A DNA stretch of 64,000 nt from assembly GCF_003660165.1 (NCBI RefSeq), contig NZ_CP032829.1, positions 2,245,001 to 2,309,000 of the forward strand. Reading direction: 5' to 3'. The notes beneath the pieces are model-generated. The model saw only the letters and a program-made list of their open reading frames with translations, did not search any database and was not told the DNA's origin. The stretch's first letter is position 1. Each line of letters starts with the position of its first letter. A program made the translations under genes and the position numbers. This document shows positions 26,485 to 35,184 of the stretch, piece after piece. The DNA comes from Sphingomonas paeninsulae. GTDB lineage: Bacteria; Pseudomonadota; Alphaproteobacteria; Sphingomonadales; Sphingomonadaceae.

Positions 26485-28356
26485 TTGGCCGATTTTGGAA
26501 TCACGACTAACCGCCGCACGATTATCGCGGGCGGCGCAGCTACATTGGGACTTGCCAGTATTCCGGCTGCGGCGCGCGCGGTCACCGCCCCTTCGCCTGA
26601 CAGGTTCAGGAACGTGCTTGATAGTATCGCCGATCAGGCACTAAATCTTTCGCCAGAAACCGCGACGAACCTTGGCGTCGATGTAGGTCCGCGTGCCGGG
26701 TTGCGCGCAAAGCTTTCCGACTATTCGCCTGCGGGGAACGCTGCCTTTGCGAGCGCAGCCATTGCGATGCAGGCGCAAGTTAATGCAATCGATCGAAAGA
26801 CCCTGTCGCCGGTGGATCAGTTGCGCTGGGATACGATCCATTACACGCTCGATCGTACACAAGAAGCCAAGCCGTTCTTTTATGCGAATGCCAGCCAGGG
26901 GTTCTTCGGCGGCACATCGCCCTATGTCGTTAGCCAGCAAAACGGGGCGCTTTCCAGCACACCTGAATTCCTTGATTCACAGCACCCGATCAATTCGGCA
27001 AGCGATGCGGAAGCCTATCTTTCGCGTGTAGCCGCGTTCGCGAAGTCACTCGATGTTGAAACGGCACAGATCAGGGATGACGCAGCGCGTGGCGTGATGC
27101 CACCGGACTTCATTGCTGCAAACGTCATCGGCCAGATCAAGGGGTTCCGCGCGACCAAAGCCGCCAACCAAAAGCTGGTGACGTCGATCGCAACACGTAC
27201 TGCCGCAAAGAATATTCCCGGTAACTGGAGCGCACGGGCGCAGAATATGGTTGAAAGTCTGGTTTATCCGGCGGTCGATCGTCAGCTTGCCGCATTTACT
27301 GCTGCCACGAGAAACGCGCCGCACACTGCTGGCGTCCAACGCCTGCCGATGGGCGATGACTATTACAAATGGGCGTTGCGGCTTGGCACCACGACCGAAA
27401 CTTCGGCTGCGGAAATCCATAAGCTGGGGCTTGCTCAGAACGCAGAGTTGAAGGCCCGAATGGATGTGCTCCTTCGTAAGCAGGGGATGACGCAAGGCAC
27501 TGTCGGCGAACGTGTGCAGGCGTTGAACAAAGATCCGCGCCAGCTCTATTCGGATGACGATGCGGGCAGGGCGCAACTGATCGCTTTTCTCAATGAAAAG
27601 GTTGCGGCCGTTCGTCCGTTGATGCCGAAATTGTCGCATCTCGGGTTGAAGGCAGAAGTGATTGTAAAGCGCGTTCCGGTCGATATTCAGGACGGTGCGG
27701 CTCTTGGTTATATGAATTTTGCATCGCTCGACGGGAAACGGCCCGCGATCTATTATGTCAATCTGAAGTCGACATCGCTTTGGCCCAAATACCAACTGGC
27801 GACCCTTACTGCGCATGAAGGTATTCCGGGACATACGTGGCAGGGGGCCTATCTTGCCGAACATCATGCGGAAATTCCGCTGATCTCGTCGCTGATCGGG
27901 TTTAACGCGTTCGTTGAGGGGTGGGCGCTCTATTCGGAGCAACTTGTTGATGAAGCGGGTCTTTATGCCGACGATCCGTTCAGTGAGATCGGCTTCCTGC
28001 AGGCATTGCAGTTCCGCGCCTGTCGTCTGGTCGCGGATACCGGGCTTCATGCAATGCACTGGACCCGCGAGCAGACGGTGAAGTTCCTGATGGATGAAAC
28101 CGGCAAGGGCGAGGGCGCGATGACCAGCGAGACCGATCGCTATTGCGCGTCACCCGGACAAGCATGCGGTTACAAGATGGGCCACAATGAAATTCTGCGC
28201 CTTCGCGGAGTGGCTCAGACGGCGTTGGGGCCGAAATTCGACCTCGCCAGCTTCAACGACACATTGGTCAAGACGGGTGGTGTGCCATTGGCGCTCCTGC
28301 CTACTGCAGTCGATGCTTATATAAAATCGGCCAAATCGGCAGGCCCGAACGCATAG
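26485..28356 (+). CDS. DUF885 family protein, Tat-exported putative metallopeptidase
   Basis: 623 aa from TTG 26485, with GGGAG 8 bases upstream. The frame is open upstream to 26308 but that part lies inside the transporter gene. The N-terminus TTNRRTIIAGGAATLGLASI is a twin-arginine signal with a cleavage site after AAARA. The motif TAHEGIPGHTWQGAY fits the HEGxPGH metal site of DUF885 proteins, and a glutamate lies in FVEGWALYSEQL. It is probably a periplasmic zinc-dependent peptidase-like enzyme, though the family is poorly characterised. The last 40 bases overlap the convergent cdd gene. Confidence 0.87.
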   Translation: MADFGITTNRRTIIAGGAATLGLASIPAAARAVTAPSPDRFRNVLDSIADQALNLSPETATNLGVDVGPRAGLRAKLSDYSPAGNAAFASAAIAMQAQVNAIDRKTLSPVDQLRWDTIHYTLDRTQEAKPFFYANASQGFFGGTSPYVVSQQNGALSSTPEFLDSQHPINSASDAEAYLSRVAAFAKSLDVETAQIRDDAARGVMPPDFIAANVIGQIKGFRATKAANQKLVTSIATRTAAKNIPGNWSARAQNMVESLVYPAVDRQLAAFTAATRNAPHTAGVQRLPMGDDYYKWALRLGTTTETSAAEIHKLGLAQNAELKARMDVLLRKQGMTQGTVGERVQALNKDPRQLYSDDDAGRAQLIAFLNEKVAAVRPLMPKLSHLGLKAEVIVKRVPVDIQDGAALGYMNFASLDGKRPAIYYVNLKSTSLWPKYQLATLTAHEGIPGHTWQGAYLAEHHAEIPLISSLIGFNAFVEGWALYSEQLVDEAGLYADDPFSEIGFLQALQFRACRLVADTGLHAMHWTREQTVKFLMDETGKGEGAMTSETDRYCASPGQACGYKMGHNEILRLRGVAQTALGPKFDLASFNDTLVKTGGVPLALLPTAVDAYIKSAKSAGPNA

Positions 28357-28745
28357 GGCAGAAGATCGGACAGGCGGTGCGTTTCCATAATGGACGCATC
28401 GCCTGAGCTGCAGTGGATCACGATGTCGCGCCCTCCGAGTTGCGCGGATTCGTTCAGCATCTGGCGGCAGCGACCGCAGGGGCGAACGACCGCTATTCCG
28501 TTCGGCACTCCCCCGATTACGGCAATCTCGACAACATTGCGCAGTTGCCCGTCGCAATTGGCCTTCGCCAGCGCGACCGTTTCCGCGCACAGTGATAGGC
28601 CATAGCTGGCGTTTTCGAAGTTCGTGCCCGTGACAACGCTGCCGTCGCTGAGCAAAAGGGCGGCGCCAACCGCGAATTTCGAATAGGGAGCATACGCATG
28701 AAATGCTGCTTCGCGTGCTGCGGTGATGAGTTGAGCAGGCGTCAT
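28317..28745 (-). CDS. cdd: Cytidine deaminase
   Basis: 142 aa, homotetrameric small type. The zinc site is seen in SLCAETVALAKAN (Cys plus catalytic Glu) and RPCGRCRQML (two Cys). YAPYSKFAVGAALL is the substrate-binding loop. It converts cytidine and deoxycytidine to uridine forms in pyrimidine salvage. It starts 1 base after the UPF0262 stop, so the genes are coupled. The C-terminus extends 40 bases into the convergent DUF885 gene. Confidence 0.93.
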   Translation of the reverse strand: MTPAQLITAAREAAFHAYAPYSKFAVGAALLLSDGSVVTGTNFENASYGLSLCAETVALAKANCDGQLRNVVEIAVIGGVPNGIAVVRPCGRCRQMLNESAQLGGRDIVIHCSSGDASIMETHRLSDLLPYAFGPADLADFI

Positions 28746-28746
28746 A

Positions 28747-29229
28747 TTATCCCTTGATGTGCAGCACGCAGATCAGCGTGAAAAGGCGGCGTGCGGTATC
28801 GAAATCGACCTCGATCTTGTTCTGCAACTTTTCTACCAGCATCTCCGACGCTTCATTGTGAATGCCGCGCCGCGCCATGTCGATCGTTTCTATCTGAGCG
28901 GGTGATGATGCTTTTACCGCCTGAAAATAGCTGTCGCAAATCGCGAAATAGTCGCGGATAGGGCGACGAAATCTTGCCATTCCAAGGATCAACGCTTCCA
29001 ACGGCGCGCCGTCTTCGCGCGCGATTTCTAGGCCGAGCCGACCTTCCTCGACCGACAATTTCAACCGATAGGGACCGGCATACCCATCGGGATGCTGGCG
29101 TAGGGGCCGAAAGACATTTCCTTCCAACAGGTCGAATATCGCGATCCGGCGTTCCTGCTCGATGTCCAGAGACCGCCAGGCGATCGTTCGCTCGTCGAGC
29201 TGAATATCGATGATTCTGGGATCGGCCAT
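28747..29229 (-). CDS. UPF0262 family protein
   Basis: 160 aa from ATG 29229 (MADPRIIDIQLDERTIAWRS). The frame continues upstream to 29292 without conservation. The pattern EQERRIAIFDLLEGNVF, YRLKLSVEEGRLGLEI, FRRPIRDYFAICDSYFQAV and IDMARRGIHNE is that of the alphaproteobacterial UPF0262 family, of unknown function. It is between the EmrA-like gene and cdd on the same strand. It is predicted to be cytoplasmic. Confidence 0.88.
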   Translation of the reverse strand: MADPRIIDIQLDERTIAWRSLDIEQERRIAIFDLLEGNVFRPLRQHPDGYAGPYRLKLSVEEGRLGLEIAREDGAPLEALILGMARFRRPIRDYFAICDSYFQAVKASSPAQIETIDMARRGIHNEASEMLVEKLQNKIEVDFDTARRLFTLICVLHIKG

Positions 29230-29248
29230 CGTTACCCTTTCGGGCAAA

Positions 29249-30355
29249 TCAGTCGGCCACGCGAACGGTGACTTTGGCGCTCCATCCTGCAACCAGCGGT
29301 CGTTCCAACTTCTCAGTGAACGTCAAACGCACAGGTACGCGCTGAGTCACTTTCACCCAGTTTCCCGTCGCGTTCTGTGCCGGAAGGAGTGAGAATTGCG
29401 AACCAGTGCCCGCGCCAATGCCGGTAACTATTGCCTTGAACTTGTGCCCGGGAATGGCGTCGATCTCGACTTCGGCGCTCTGCCCGATCCGCACTTTCGC
29501 TAATTGGGTTTCCTTGAAATTGGCATCAATCCAATACCCGTTGCCGCCCACGATGCTCACCAGGGGAAGCGACATCGTCGCCATATTGCCAGCCTCCAGA
29601 CGATCCGTTTGCGTTACGCGACCGTTTATCGGTGAGCGGACCTCGGTGCGGGTGAGGTCGAGTCGCGCCTTTTCACGTTGAGCCATTGCTGCGGCAACCG
29701 CTGGTGGCTGCCCATCGGCATCGGTGCCCAACGCCGCGCGCGCCGAAGCTGCAGTCGCGAGCGCAGACTGGCGCTCAGCGACAGCGGCTGCTCTGGCTTG
29801 CCGCGCCGCGTTCATCGCAGCCTGCGCCGAATCCAGTTGCGCGCGCGTCGTAAAACCCTGTTTCATCAACGCGGTTTGGCGAGTGAGTGTCTGCTCGGCC
29901 AGTTGCACGTCCGATGCCCGCGCGGCGATATCTGCCGCTTTCGAGGAAACATCGGCATCCTTCGAATTCGCAGTACCGCCAAGCTGAGCGACCTGAACGC
30001 GGGCGTTGCTTACCGCAGCCTCCGCCTGCATCAAGGCAATACGGTAAGGGGCGGGGTCGATGCGGAAAAGCAGGTCGCCGGCCTTAACGACCTGATTCTC
30101 CGATACCCGGACCTCGAGGATCGGGCCTGAAACCTCGGGCGCGATGCTGACGACCGGGGCGTTGATTAAGGCGTTATCGGTCGTGACAGTTTTGCCCGAA
30201 GTCAGCCAGAAGAACAGCGCAGCTACGATGATGATCGCCGGAACCGAAAGCATAACGATCAGCCGCGTGCGCGATTTGCGCGGCGAAGACTGCGCTCCCC
30301 CATCATTTCCATCGACACCAGCAGCCAGTCCGGCATCGACTTCAATTTTCGACAT
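29249..30355 (-). CDS. HlyD/EmrA-type efflux periplasmic adaptor
   Basis: 368 aa from ATG 30355 (MSKIEVDAG); a GTG at 30364 is also in frame. One N-terminal membrane segment (RLIVMLSVPAIIIVAALFFW), a lipoyl/biotinyl half (ITDNALINAPVVSIAPEVSG), a long alpha-helical coiled coil of alanine/glutamine-rich repeats, then the second lipoyl half and barrel (LTRTEVRSPINGRVTQT, IDANFKETQLAKVRIGQ). It is the adaptor that links an inner-membrane pump of the MFS/EmrB class to an outer-membrane channel. No pump or TolC gene is adjacent, so the partner is elsewhere. Confidence 0.87.
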   Translation of the reverse strand: MSKIEVDAGLAAGVDGNDGGAQSSPRKSRTRLIVMLSVPAIIIVAALFFWLTSGKTVTTDNALINAPVVSIAPEVSGPILEVRVSENQVVKAGDLLFRIDPAPYRIALMQAEAAVSNARVQVAQLGGTANSKDADVSSKAADIAARASDVQLAEQTLTRQTALMKQGFTTRAQLDSAQAAMNAARQARAAAVAERQSALATAASARAALGTDADGQPPAVAAAMAQREKARLDLTRTEVRSPINGRVTQTDRLEAGNMATMSLPLVSIVGGNGYWIDANFKETQLAKVRIGQSAEVEIDAIPGHKFKAIVTGIGAGTGSQFSLLPAQNATGNWVKVTQRVPVRLTFTEKLERPLVAGWSAKVTVRVAD

Positions 30356-30410
30356 TTCATTCACGGGATCGGCGGTCCTTACGCGATAATTATGCTCCGA
30401 TGGACGGATA

Positions 30411-30429
30411 TTGGTTTGATATCAACCAA
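30411..30429. promoter_or_regulatory. Inverted repeat, candidate operator between the EmrA-like gene and dnaB
   Basis: TTGGTTTGATATCAACCAA: six-base arms TTGGTT and AACCAA around a TGATATC centre. It lies about 55 bases before the EmrA-like start and 65 before dnaB. Efflux genes are often controlled by a repressor binding such dyads, but no MarR or TetR gene is adjacent. Assignment to either gene is open. Confidence 0.45.
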
Positions 30430-30494
30430 ACTATGGTGTGGATAAGTTGCAAAGCCCTGTTGGAACGCTGCGTTTCGGCGCGCATGAGTGTTCC

Positions 30495-31985
30495 ATGGCT
30501 GATCCTATCCGACTCGTTCCGACCTCGCCCCCTGCCGGTGGCGGCCCCGAACTGCCGCACAATGTCGAGGCGGAGGCAGCGCTTCTCGGTGCGCTGATGA
30601 TAGACAACCGAATTGCCGAGGACGTGCAGGGACGGCTGCGACCCGAGCATTTCTACGAGCCCGTACATGGGCGCATCTATGAGGCGATACTGCGCCAGAT
30701 CGACCGGAACATGATTGCCAACCCGGTGACCCTGCGCCCGATGTTCGAAGCCGATGACACGATGCGCGAGCTGGGCGGACCCGCCTATCTTGCCCAGTTG
30801 ACCGGCAACAGCGCCGCAATCATCGGCGCGCGCGATTTCGCCACGCAGGTGTATGATCTGGCCCTGTTGCGCGCGCTGGTGACGGTCGGCCGGGAAATGG
30901 TCGAGGGCGCGCTGGACACTTCGGAGGAAATTAACCCCAAGGGCCAAATCGAAGCCGCCGAAGTCGCACTTTACAAGGTGGCCGAAGAAGGCGGCGGTGA
31001 AGGCAGCGTAAAAACCTTTGGGCAAGCGATGAAAGTCGCAGTCGAAATGGCTGAAAAGGCGCTCAATTCCGGCGGGGGGCTTTCGGGGATCACGACCGGA
31101 CTACAGACTGTGAACGCCAAGATCGGCGGCCTGCATCATTCCGATTTGCTTATCCTTGCCGGACGTCCCGGCATGGGAAAGACCGCTCTGGCGACCAATA
31201 TCGCGTTCAATACCGCGCAGCGATGGGTCCAGGATGAGACCGATGGAATTGCGCCGGAAAAGTCGATTGGTGCCAAAGTCGCTTTTTTCAGTCTGGAAAT
31301 GTCGTCGGATCAGCTCGCAACACGTATTCTTGCCGAAAATTCGGGCCTGAGTTCCGAAGCGCTGCGTATGGGGAAGATCGGTCAGGCCGATTTCCGTAAT
31401 CTGGCGCGCGCGGCGGCGGAGCTCGAAACGCTGCCGTTGTTCATCGACGATACGCCCGGCCTGACGATCGCGGCGCTTCGTACCCGTGCGCGGCGCCTGA
31501 AACGCCGACATGGTATCGGTCTGATCGTCGTGGACTATCTCCAGCTTCTGCAAGGTTCCGGGCGTTCGTCCGAAGCGAACCGTGTGCAGGAAATCTCGGA
31601 AATTTCACGCGGACTGAAGACGCTGGCAAAGGAATTGAACGTGCCTGTGTTGGCGCTGTCGCAGCTCAGCCGTGCGGTGGAACAACGTGAGGACAAACGG
31701 CCTCAGCTTTCCGATCTTCGCGAATCGGGATCGATCGAGCAGGACGCCGACATCGTGTTGTTCGTCTATCGCGAAGAATATTATCACGGTCATCGCGAAC
31801 CCGCCGACCATGACAGTGACGCCCATCGCGCGTGGTTTGCCGAAGGCGAGAAGATTTTCGGCACGGCTGAAATGATCGTCGCCAAACAGCGCCACGGCTC
31901 GACAGGCAAGGTCAATCTGAAGTTCGAGGCGAAGATTACCAAGTTCAGCGACTTGGCCGACCCAGCATATTACGGATCGAACTAG
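30495..31985 (+). CDS. dnaB: Replicative DNA helicase DnaB
   Basis: 496 aa from ATG 30495 (MADPIRLVPTSPPAGGG). An upstream in-frame ATG at 30438 adds 19 residues without conservation. The N-terminal helical domain (NVEAEAALLGALMIDNR) is followed by the RecA-type ATPase with Walker A AGRPGMGKTALATN near residue 225, then VDYLQLLQG (Walker B) and LSQLSRAVEQREDKRPQLSD. It is the ring helicase that unwinds DNA at the replication fork and binds DnaG. No inteins are seen. It is divergent from the EmrA-like gene and followed by a hairpin terminator at 31999. Confidence 0.96.
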   Translation: MADPIRLVPTSPPAGGGPELPHNVEAEAALLGALMIDNRIAEDVQGRLRPEHFYEPVHGRIYEAILRQIDRNMIANPVTLRPMFEADDTMRELGGPAYLAQLTGNSAAIIGARDFATQVYDLALLRALVTVGREMVEGALDTSEEINPKGQIEAAEVALYKVAEEGGGEGSVKTFGQAMKVAVEMAEKALNSGGGLSGITTGLQTVNAKIGGLHHSDLLILAGRPGMGKTALATNIAFNTAQRWVQDETDGIAPEKSIGAKVAFFSLEMSSDQLATRILAENSGLSSEALRMGKIGQADFRNLARAAAELETLPLFIDDTPGLTIAALRTRARRLKRRHGIGLIVVDYLQLLQGSGRSSEANRVQEISEISRGLKTLAKELNVPVLALSQLSRAVEQREDKRPQLSDLRESGSIEQDADIVLFVYREEYYHGHREPADHDSDAHRAWFAEGEKIFGTAEMIVAKQRHGSTGKVNLKFEAKITKFSDLADPAYYGSN

Positions 31986-31998
31986 GTTAGGCCCGCGC

Positions 31999-32026
31999 CG
32001 TCATCCTGAACTAATTCGGGATGACG
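31999..32026. terminator. Hairpin terminator after dnaB
   Basis: CGTCATCCTGAA, loop CTAA, TTCGGGATGACG, with one G-T pair, then CGAGTTTT. It lies between dnaB and the convergent cysH, 14 bases after the dnaB stop. It can serve both strands and is of the GTCATCC/GGATGAC type. Confidence 0.75.
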
Positions 32027-32078
32027 CGAGTTTTGGTGAGCAATAGTGGCGTGTCGAGTGGATCGCCGCCATCAAAAA

Positions 32079-32831
32079 TCAGAAAACCGGATCGTCCGCT
32101 TCGGGCGTATGAATACCGCACTCGACCTTGTCCCAACCACGCCAGCGACCGGCGCGTGGATCTTCGCCATCCGCAACTTTCGACGTGCAGGGCGCGCAGC
32201 CGATCGACAGATAGCCTTGCGCTTCAAGCGGGTGATGGGGCAGTTTATGCTCGTCGAAATAAGCATCGAGCTGCGCTTTGTCCCAATCGACCAGCGGGTT
32301 GATCTTTAACCGACCTTCGTCCGCCTCGAACCGGGGCAGAGCGGTGCGCGTTCCCGACTGAAACCCTTTGCGGCCCGAAAGCCATGCATCAAAGCCATTC
32401 AACGCACGACGCAATGGATCGACTTTACGAATGTCGCAGCAGCCATCCGGATCGTAATTCCAGCGCAAGCCAGTCGCATCCTTCTGCGCCAGCAGATACG
32501 GGTCGGGACGATAAACGCGCAAATCCACGAACCCGAGCCGCTCCGCCAGTTCGTCGCGATACGCCAGAGTCTCACCGAACATCTTTTGCGTATTGACGAA
32601 AATCAGCGGGAGCGACTTGTCGATCTGCGAAACAATGTGAAGCAGCACCGCACTTTCGGCTCCGAACGACGAAACCAGCGCCAGATCCTCGAAAGGCGGG
32701 TTGGCAAGCAGACCGCGCAGCATCTCGGTCGTCTCGACACCAGTCCATTTCTCATCCAACGCGCGCGCGGACTCGGGCGTGAATTTCGGGGCCGTGTCTA
32801 TGACGTCGATCTGCCGCACTGCGTTAGCCAT
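32079..32831 (-). CDS. cysH: Adenylylsulfate (APS/PAPS) reductase with Fe-S motif
   Basis: 250 aa from ATG 32831 (MANAVRQIDVIDTAPKFT); the ATG overlaps the DUF934 gene end by 8 bases. P-loop-like LVSSFGAESAVLLHIV. The cysteine pairs DGCCDIRK and GCAPCTSK are the [4Fe-4S] ligands of the plant/bacterial APS-reductase type, and the catalytic cysteine lies in VECGIH. The E. coli-type PAPS reductase lacks the CC..CxxC ligands, so the substrate is more likely APS. It reduces activated sulfate to sulfite for the adjacent cysI. Last gene of the sulfur operon. Confidence 0.92.
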   Translation of the reverse strand: MANAVRQIDVIDTAPKFTPESARALDEKWTGVETTEMLRGLLANPPFEDLALVSSFGAESAVLLHIVSQIDKSLPLIFVNTQKMFGETLAYRDELAERLGFVDLRVYRPDPYLLAQKDATGLRWNYDPDGCCDIRKVDPLRRALNGFDAWLSGRKGFQSGTRTALPRFEADEGRLKINPLVDWDKAQLDAYFDEHKLPHHPLEAQGYLSIGCAPCTSKVADGEDPRAGRWRGWDKVECGIHTPEADDPVF

Positions 32832-33264
32832 GACGAAGTTTCCAGACGGGCGTTCGGCCATCGGCGGCGCGCTGATATACCTCGGGGTAGCGCGACAGGA
32901 CTGTGGCTACGACCGCGGGGTCGATCGGTTTGGCGGGTGCGAAACTGTCGAAACCACAACGGCGCATATAGGCGACCTGATCGACCAGTACGTCGCCCTC
33001 CGCCCGCAGTTCGCCGGTGTAGCCCGCTTCGCGAAGGATGCGCGCGGTTGAATACCCACGCCCGTCACGGAACGATGGGAACGACACTTCGACCATGGCG
33101 ACACGGTCAAGATGCGGCAACAATTCACGCACGTCGTCACCGGGTTCGACACGGACGGCATTCGCGTTCGACTGGTCGGCAATGAACGCATCGAGCGTCA
33201 CCGCAGGCTCATCCCGTGCGTCATCGTTACGAAAACGCGGCCACTGAAGTTGGGCGTTATCCAT
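32824..33264 (-). CDS. DUF934 family protein of the sulfate assimilation operon
   Basis: 146 aa from ATG 33264 (MDNAQLQWPRF), overlapping cysI by 8 bases. It has the DUF934 pattern VEVSFPSFRDGRGYSTARIL and LVDQVAYMRRCGFDSF. Proteins of this family are nearly always next to cysI or cysH and are thought to assist sulfate or sulfite reduction, but no reaction is established. It is expressed between cysI and cysH in one operon. Confidence 0.87.
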   Translation of the reverse strand: MDNAQLQWPRFRNDDARDEPAVTLDAFIADQSNANAVRVEPGDDVRELLPHLDRVAMVEVSFPSFRDGRGYSTARILREAGYTGELRAEGDVLVDQVAYMRRCGFDSFAPAKPIDPAVVATVLSRYPEVYQRAADGRTPVWKLRHG

Positions 33265-34888
33265 AGATCGCCTCCTTAAACGGTTCCATGCCAACGCGGC
33301 GATAAGTGTCGAGGAAGCGTTCGTTACCCTCGCGCACCTCGACATATTTGTCGGTCACACGCTCGATCGCATCGACGATCCCGTCTTCCGAAAAGCCCGG
33401 TCCTGTAATTTTGCCGAGCGAAACATCTTCGGCACCCGAACCGCCGAGTGAAAGCTGGTAATTTTCGACACCCTTTCGATCCACGCCGAGAATGCCGATG
33501 TGGCCGGCATGGTGATGCCCGCACGCATTGATGCAGCCCGAAATCTTCAGCTTCAGCTCGCCGAGGTCTCGTTGCCGGTCCATGTCGGCAAAACGCTTTT
33601 GAATCTTCTGCGCCACGGGGATCGACCGTGCATTGGCGAGGCTGCAATAGTCCAGCCCCGGACAGGCGATGATGTCGCTGACCAGATCGAGGTTCGCGGT
33701 TCCCAGATCAACCGCAACCAGCGCCTGCCAGACCGCGTACAGATCACGCTTTGCCACATGGGGAAGCACGATGTTCTGCGCGTGCGTCACACGCAGCTCA
33801 TCGAAACTGTACCGCTCGGCGAGATCTGCCATAACGTCGATCTGATCCGCCGAAGCATCGCCCGGAATGCCGCCGATGGGCTTCAAGCTGATGTTGGCGA
33901 TCACATACCCCGCGGCCTTATGCTTGGCCGTGTTTTGCGACACCCAAATCTTAAACGCCGGATCGCTCTGTTCGATCTCGTCCGAAAGCCCGGATTCAAA
34001 AGCGGGCGGCGCAAAAAAGGCGGACACCCGGTCGAATTCGGTTTTGGGCGGGTCAAGGCCCAAAGTTTTAACGTGCAGGAATTCTTCTTCGACCTGACGC
34101 CGGTATTCGTCGGCTCCCAACTCGTGGATCAAGATCTTGATCCGCGCCTTGTAGATATTATCGCGGCGACCATAGCGGTTATAGACCCGCAGGCAGGCCT
34201 CGACATAGCTGAGCAGGTCGTTGGCTGCCACGAAGTCGCGGATTTCGGGCGCGACCATCGGTGTACGGCCCATGCCGCCACCGACGTAAATACGGCCGCC
34301 CAATACCCCGTCGCGTGTCGTCAGCTCGATCCCGATATCGTGCAGGCGCATCGCCGCGCGATCTTCAGCACTGGCCACCACCGCAATTTTGAACTTGCGC
34401 GGCAAATAGCTGAATTCAGGGTGGAATGTGCTCCACTGGCGCAGAACTTCGGCCCAGATGCGCGGATCGGCTACCTCATCGGCAGCAGCTCCTGCATATT
34501 GATCCGAACTGATGTTGCGGATGCAATTTCCGCTCGTCTGGATGGCGTGCATCTCGACCGTCGCCAGATCGGCAAGGATGTCGGGCGCTTCGTCGAGTTT
34601 GATCCAGTTATACTGAATGTTCTGGCGCGTCGTGAAATGCCCATAGCCACGGTCGTACTTGCGAGCGATCTTCGCCAGCATCCGCATCTGTCGCCCGTCT
34701 AGCGTGCCATAGGGCACGGCCACGCGCAGCATGTACGCATGCAGTTGCAGGTACAAACCGTTCATCAGCCGCAGCGGCTTGAACTGATCCTCAGTCATGT
34801 CGCCAGCGATCCGCCGTGCCACCTGATCGCGGAAGTCCGCCACACGCGCGTCAACCAGCGCCTGATCGTAATTGTCGTATTTATACAT
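33257..34888 (-). CDS. cysI: Sulfite (or nitrite) reductase, siroheme- and [4Fe-4S]-dependent
   Basis: 543 aa. Ferredoxin-like repeats with GHFTTRQNIQYNWIK, HAIQTSGNCIRNISSDQYAG and the cluster/siroheme ligands ACPGLDYCSLAN and ISGCINACGHHHAGHIG. This is the monomeric sulfite/nitrite reductase of alphaproteobacteria. The operon, with cysH and the SAM uroporphyrinogen methyltransferase, argues for sulfite. It reduces sulfite to sulfide for cysteine synthesis using siroheme made by CobA. It overlaps the DUF2849 stop by one base. Confidence 0.93.
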   Translation of the reverse strand: MYKYDNYDQALVDARVADFRDQVARRIAGDMTEDQFKPLRLMNGLYLQLHAYMLRVAVPYGTLDGRQMRMLAKIARKYDRGYGHFTTRQNIQYNWIKLDEAPDILADLATVEMHAIQTSGNCIRNISSDQYAGAAADEVADPRIWAEVLRQWSTFHPEFSYLPRKFKIAVVASAEDRAAMRLHDIGIELTTRDGVLGGRIYVGGGMGRTPMVAPEIRDFVAANDLLSYVEACLRVYNRYGRRDNIYKARIKILIHELGADEYRRQVEEEFLHVKTLGLDPPKTEFDRVSAFFAPPAFESGLSDEIEQSDPAFKIWVSQNTAKHKAAGYVIANISLKPIGGIPGDASADQIDVMADLAERYSFDELRVTHAQNIVLPHVAKRDLYAVWQALVAVDLGTANLDLVSDIIACPGLDYCSLANARSIPVAQKIQKRFADMDRQRDLGELKLKISGCINACGHHHAGHIGILGVDRKGVENYQLSLGGSGAEDVSLGKITGPGFSEDGIVDAIERVTDKYVEVREGNERFLDTYRRVGMEPFKEAIYG

Positions 34889-35184
34889 TAAATTATCCAG
34901 GCTCCGACATCGCGATCGGCGGGTTTCAGGGTCAGATCGGGGCGCACGGTCGGGCCAAGGGCACGTACGCGGTCCTTAATATGGGCCGGACGGGGCCCAT
35001 CGGCAGTAGCAACGGCTTCGATGATGTAGGCGGCGTTGACCCGCCGCGCACCCTCTTCGGCGGACAGGATGCCAGCACCATGTTCGCCCACATCTCCGGC
35101 ATCCTCAACATGGCGCGACCAGCTATCGCCGGTCCACCAGATCACATCGCCCGACTTCAGGTCATTGCCCGTTAAAATTTTCAC
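34888..35184 (-). CDS. DUF2849 family protein
   Basis: 98 aa, MKILTGNDLKSGDVIWWTGD, WSRHVEDAG and EEGARRVNAAYIIE motifs of DUF2849. It is a small cytoplasmic protein found before cysI in alphaproteobacterial sulfite reductase operons. Function unknown; a part in electron transfer or siroheme insertion is a guess based on location. It overlaps the cobA stop by 4 bases and the cysI start by one base. Confidence 0.87.
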   Translation of the reverse strand: MKILTGNDLKSGDVIWWTGDSWSRHVEDAGDVGEHGAGILSAEEGARRVNAAYIIEAVATADGPRPAHIKDRVRALGPTVRPDLTLKPADRDVGAWII

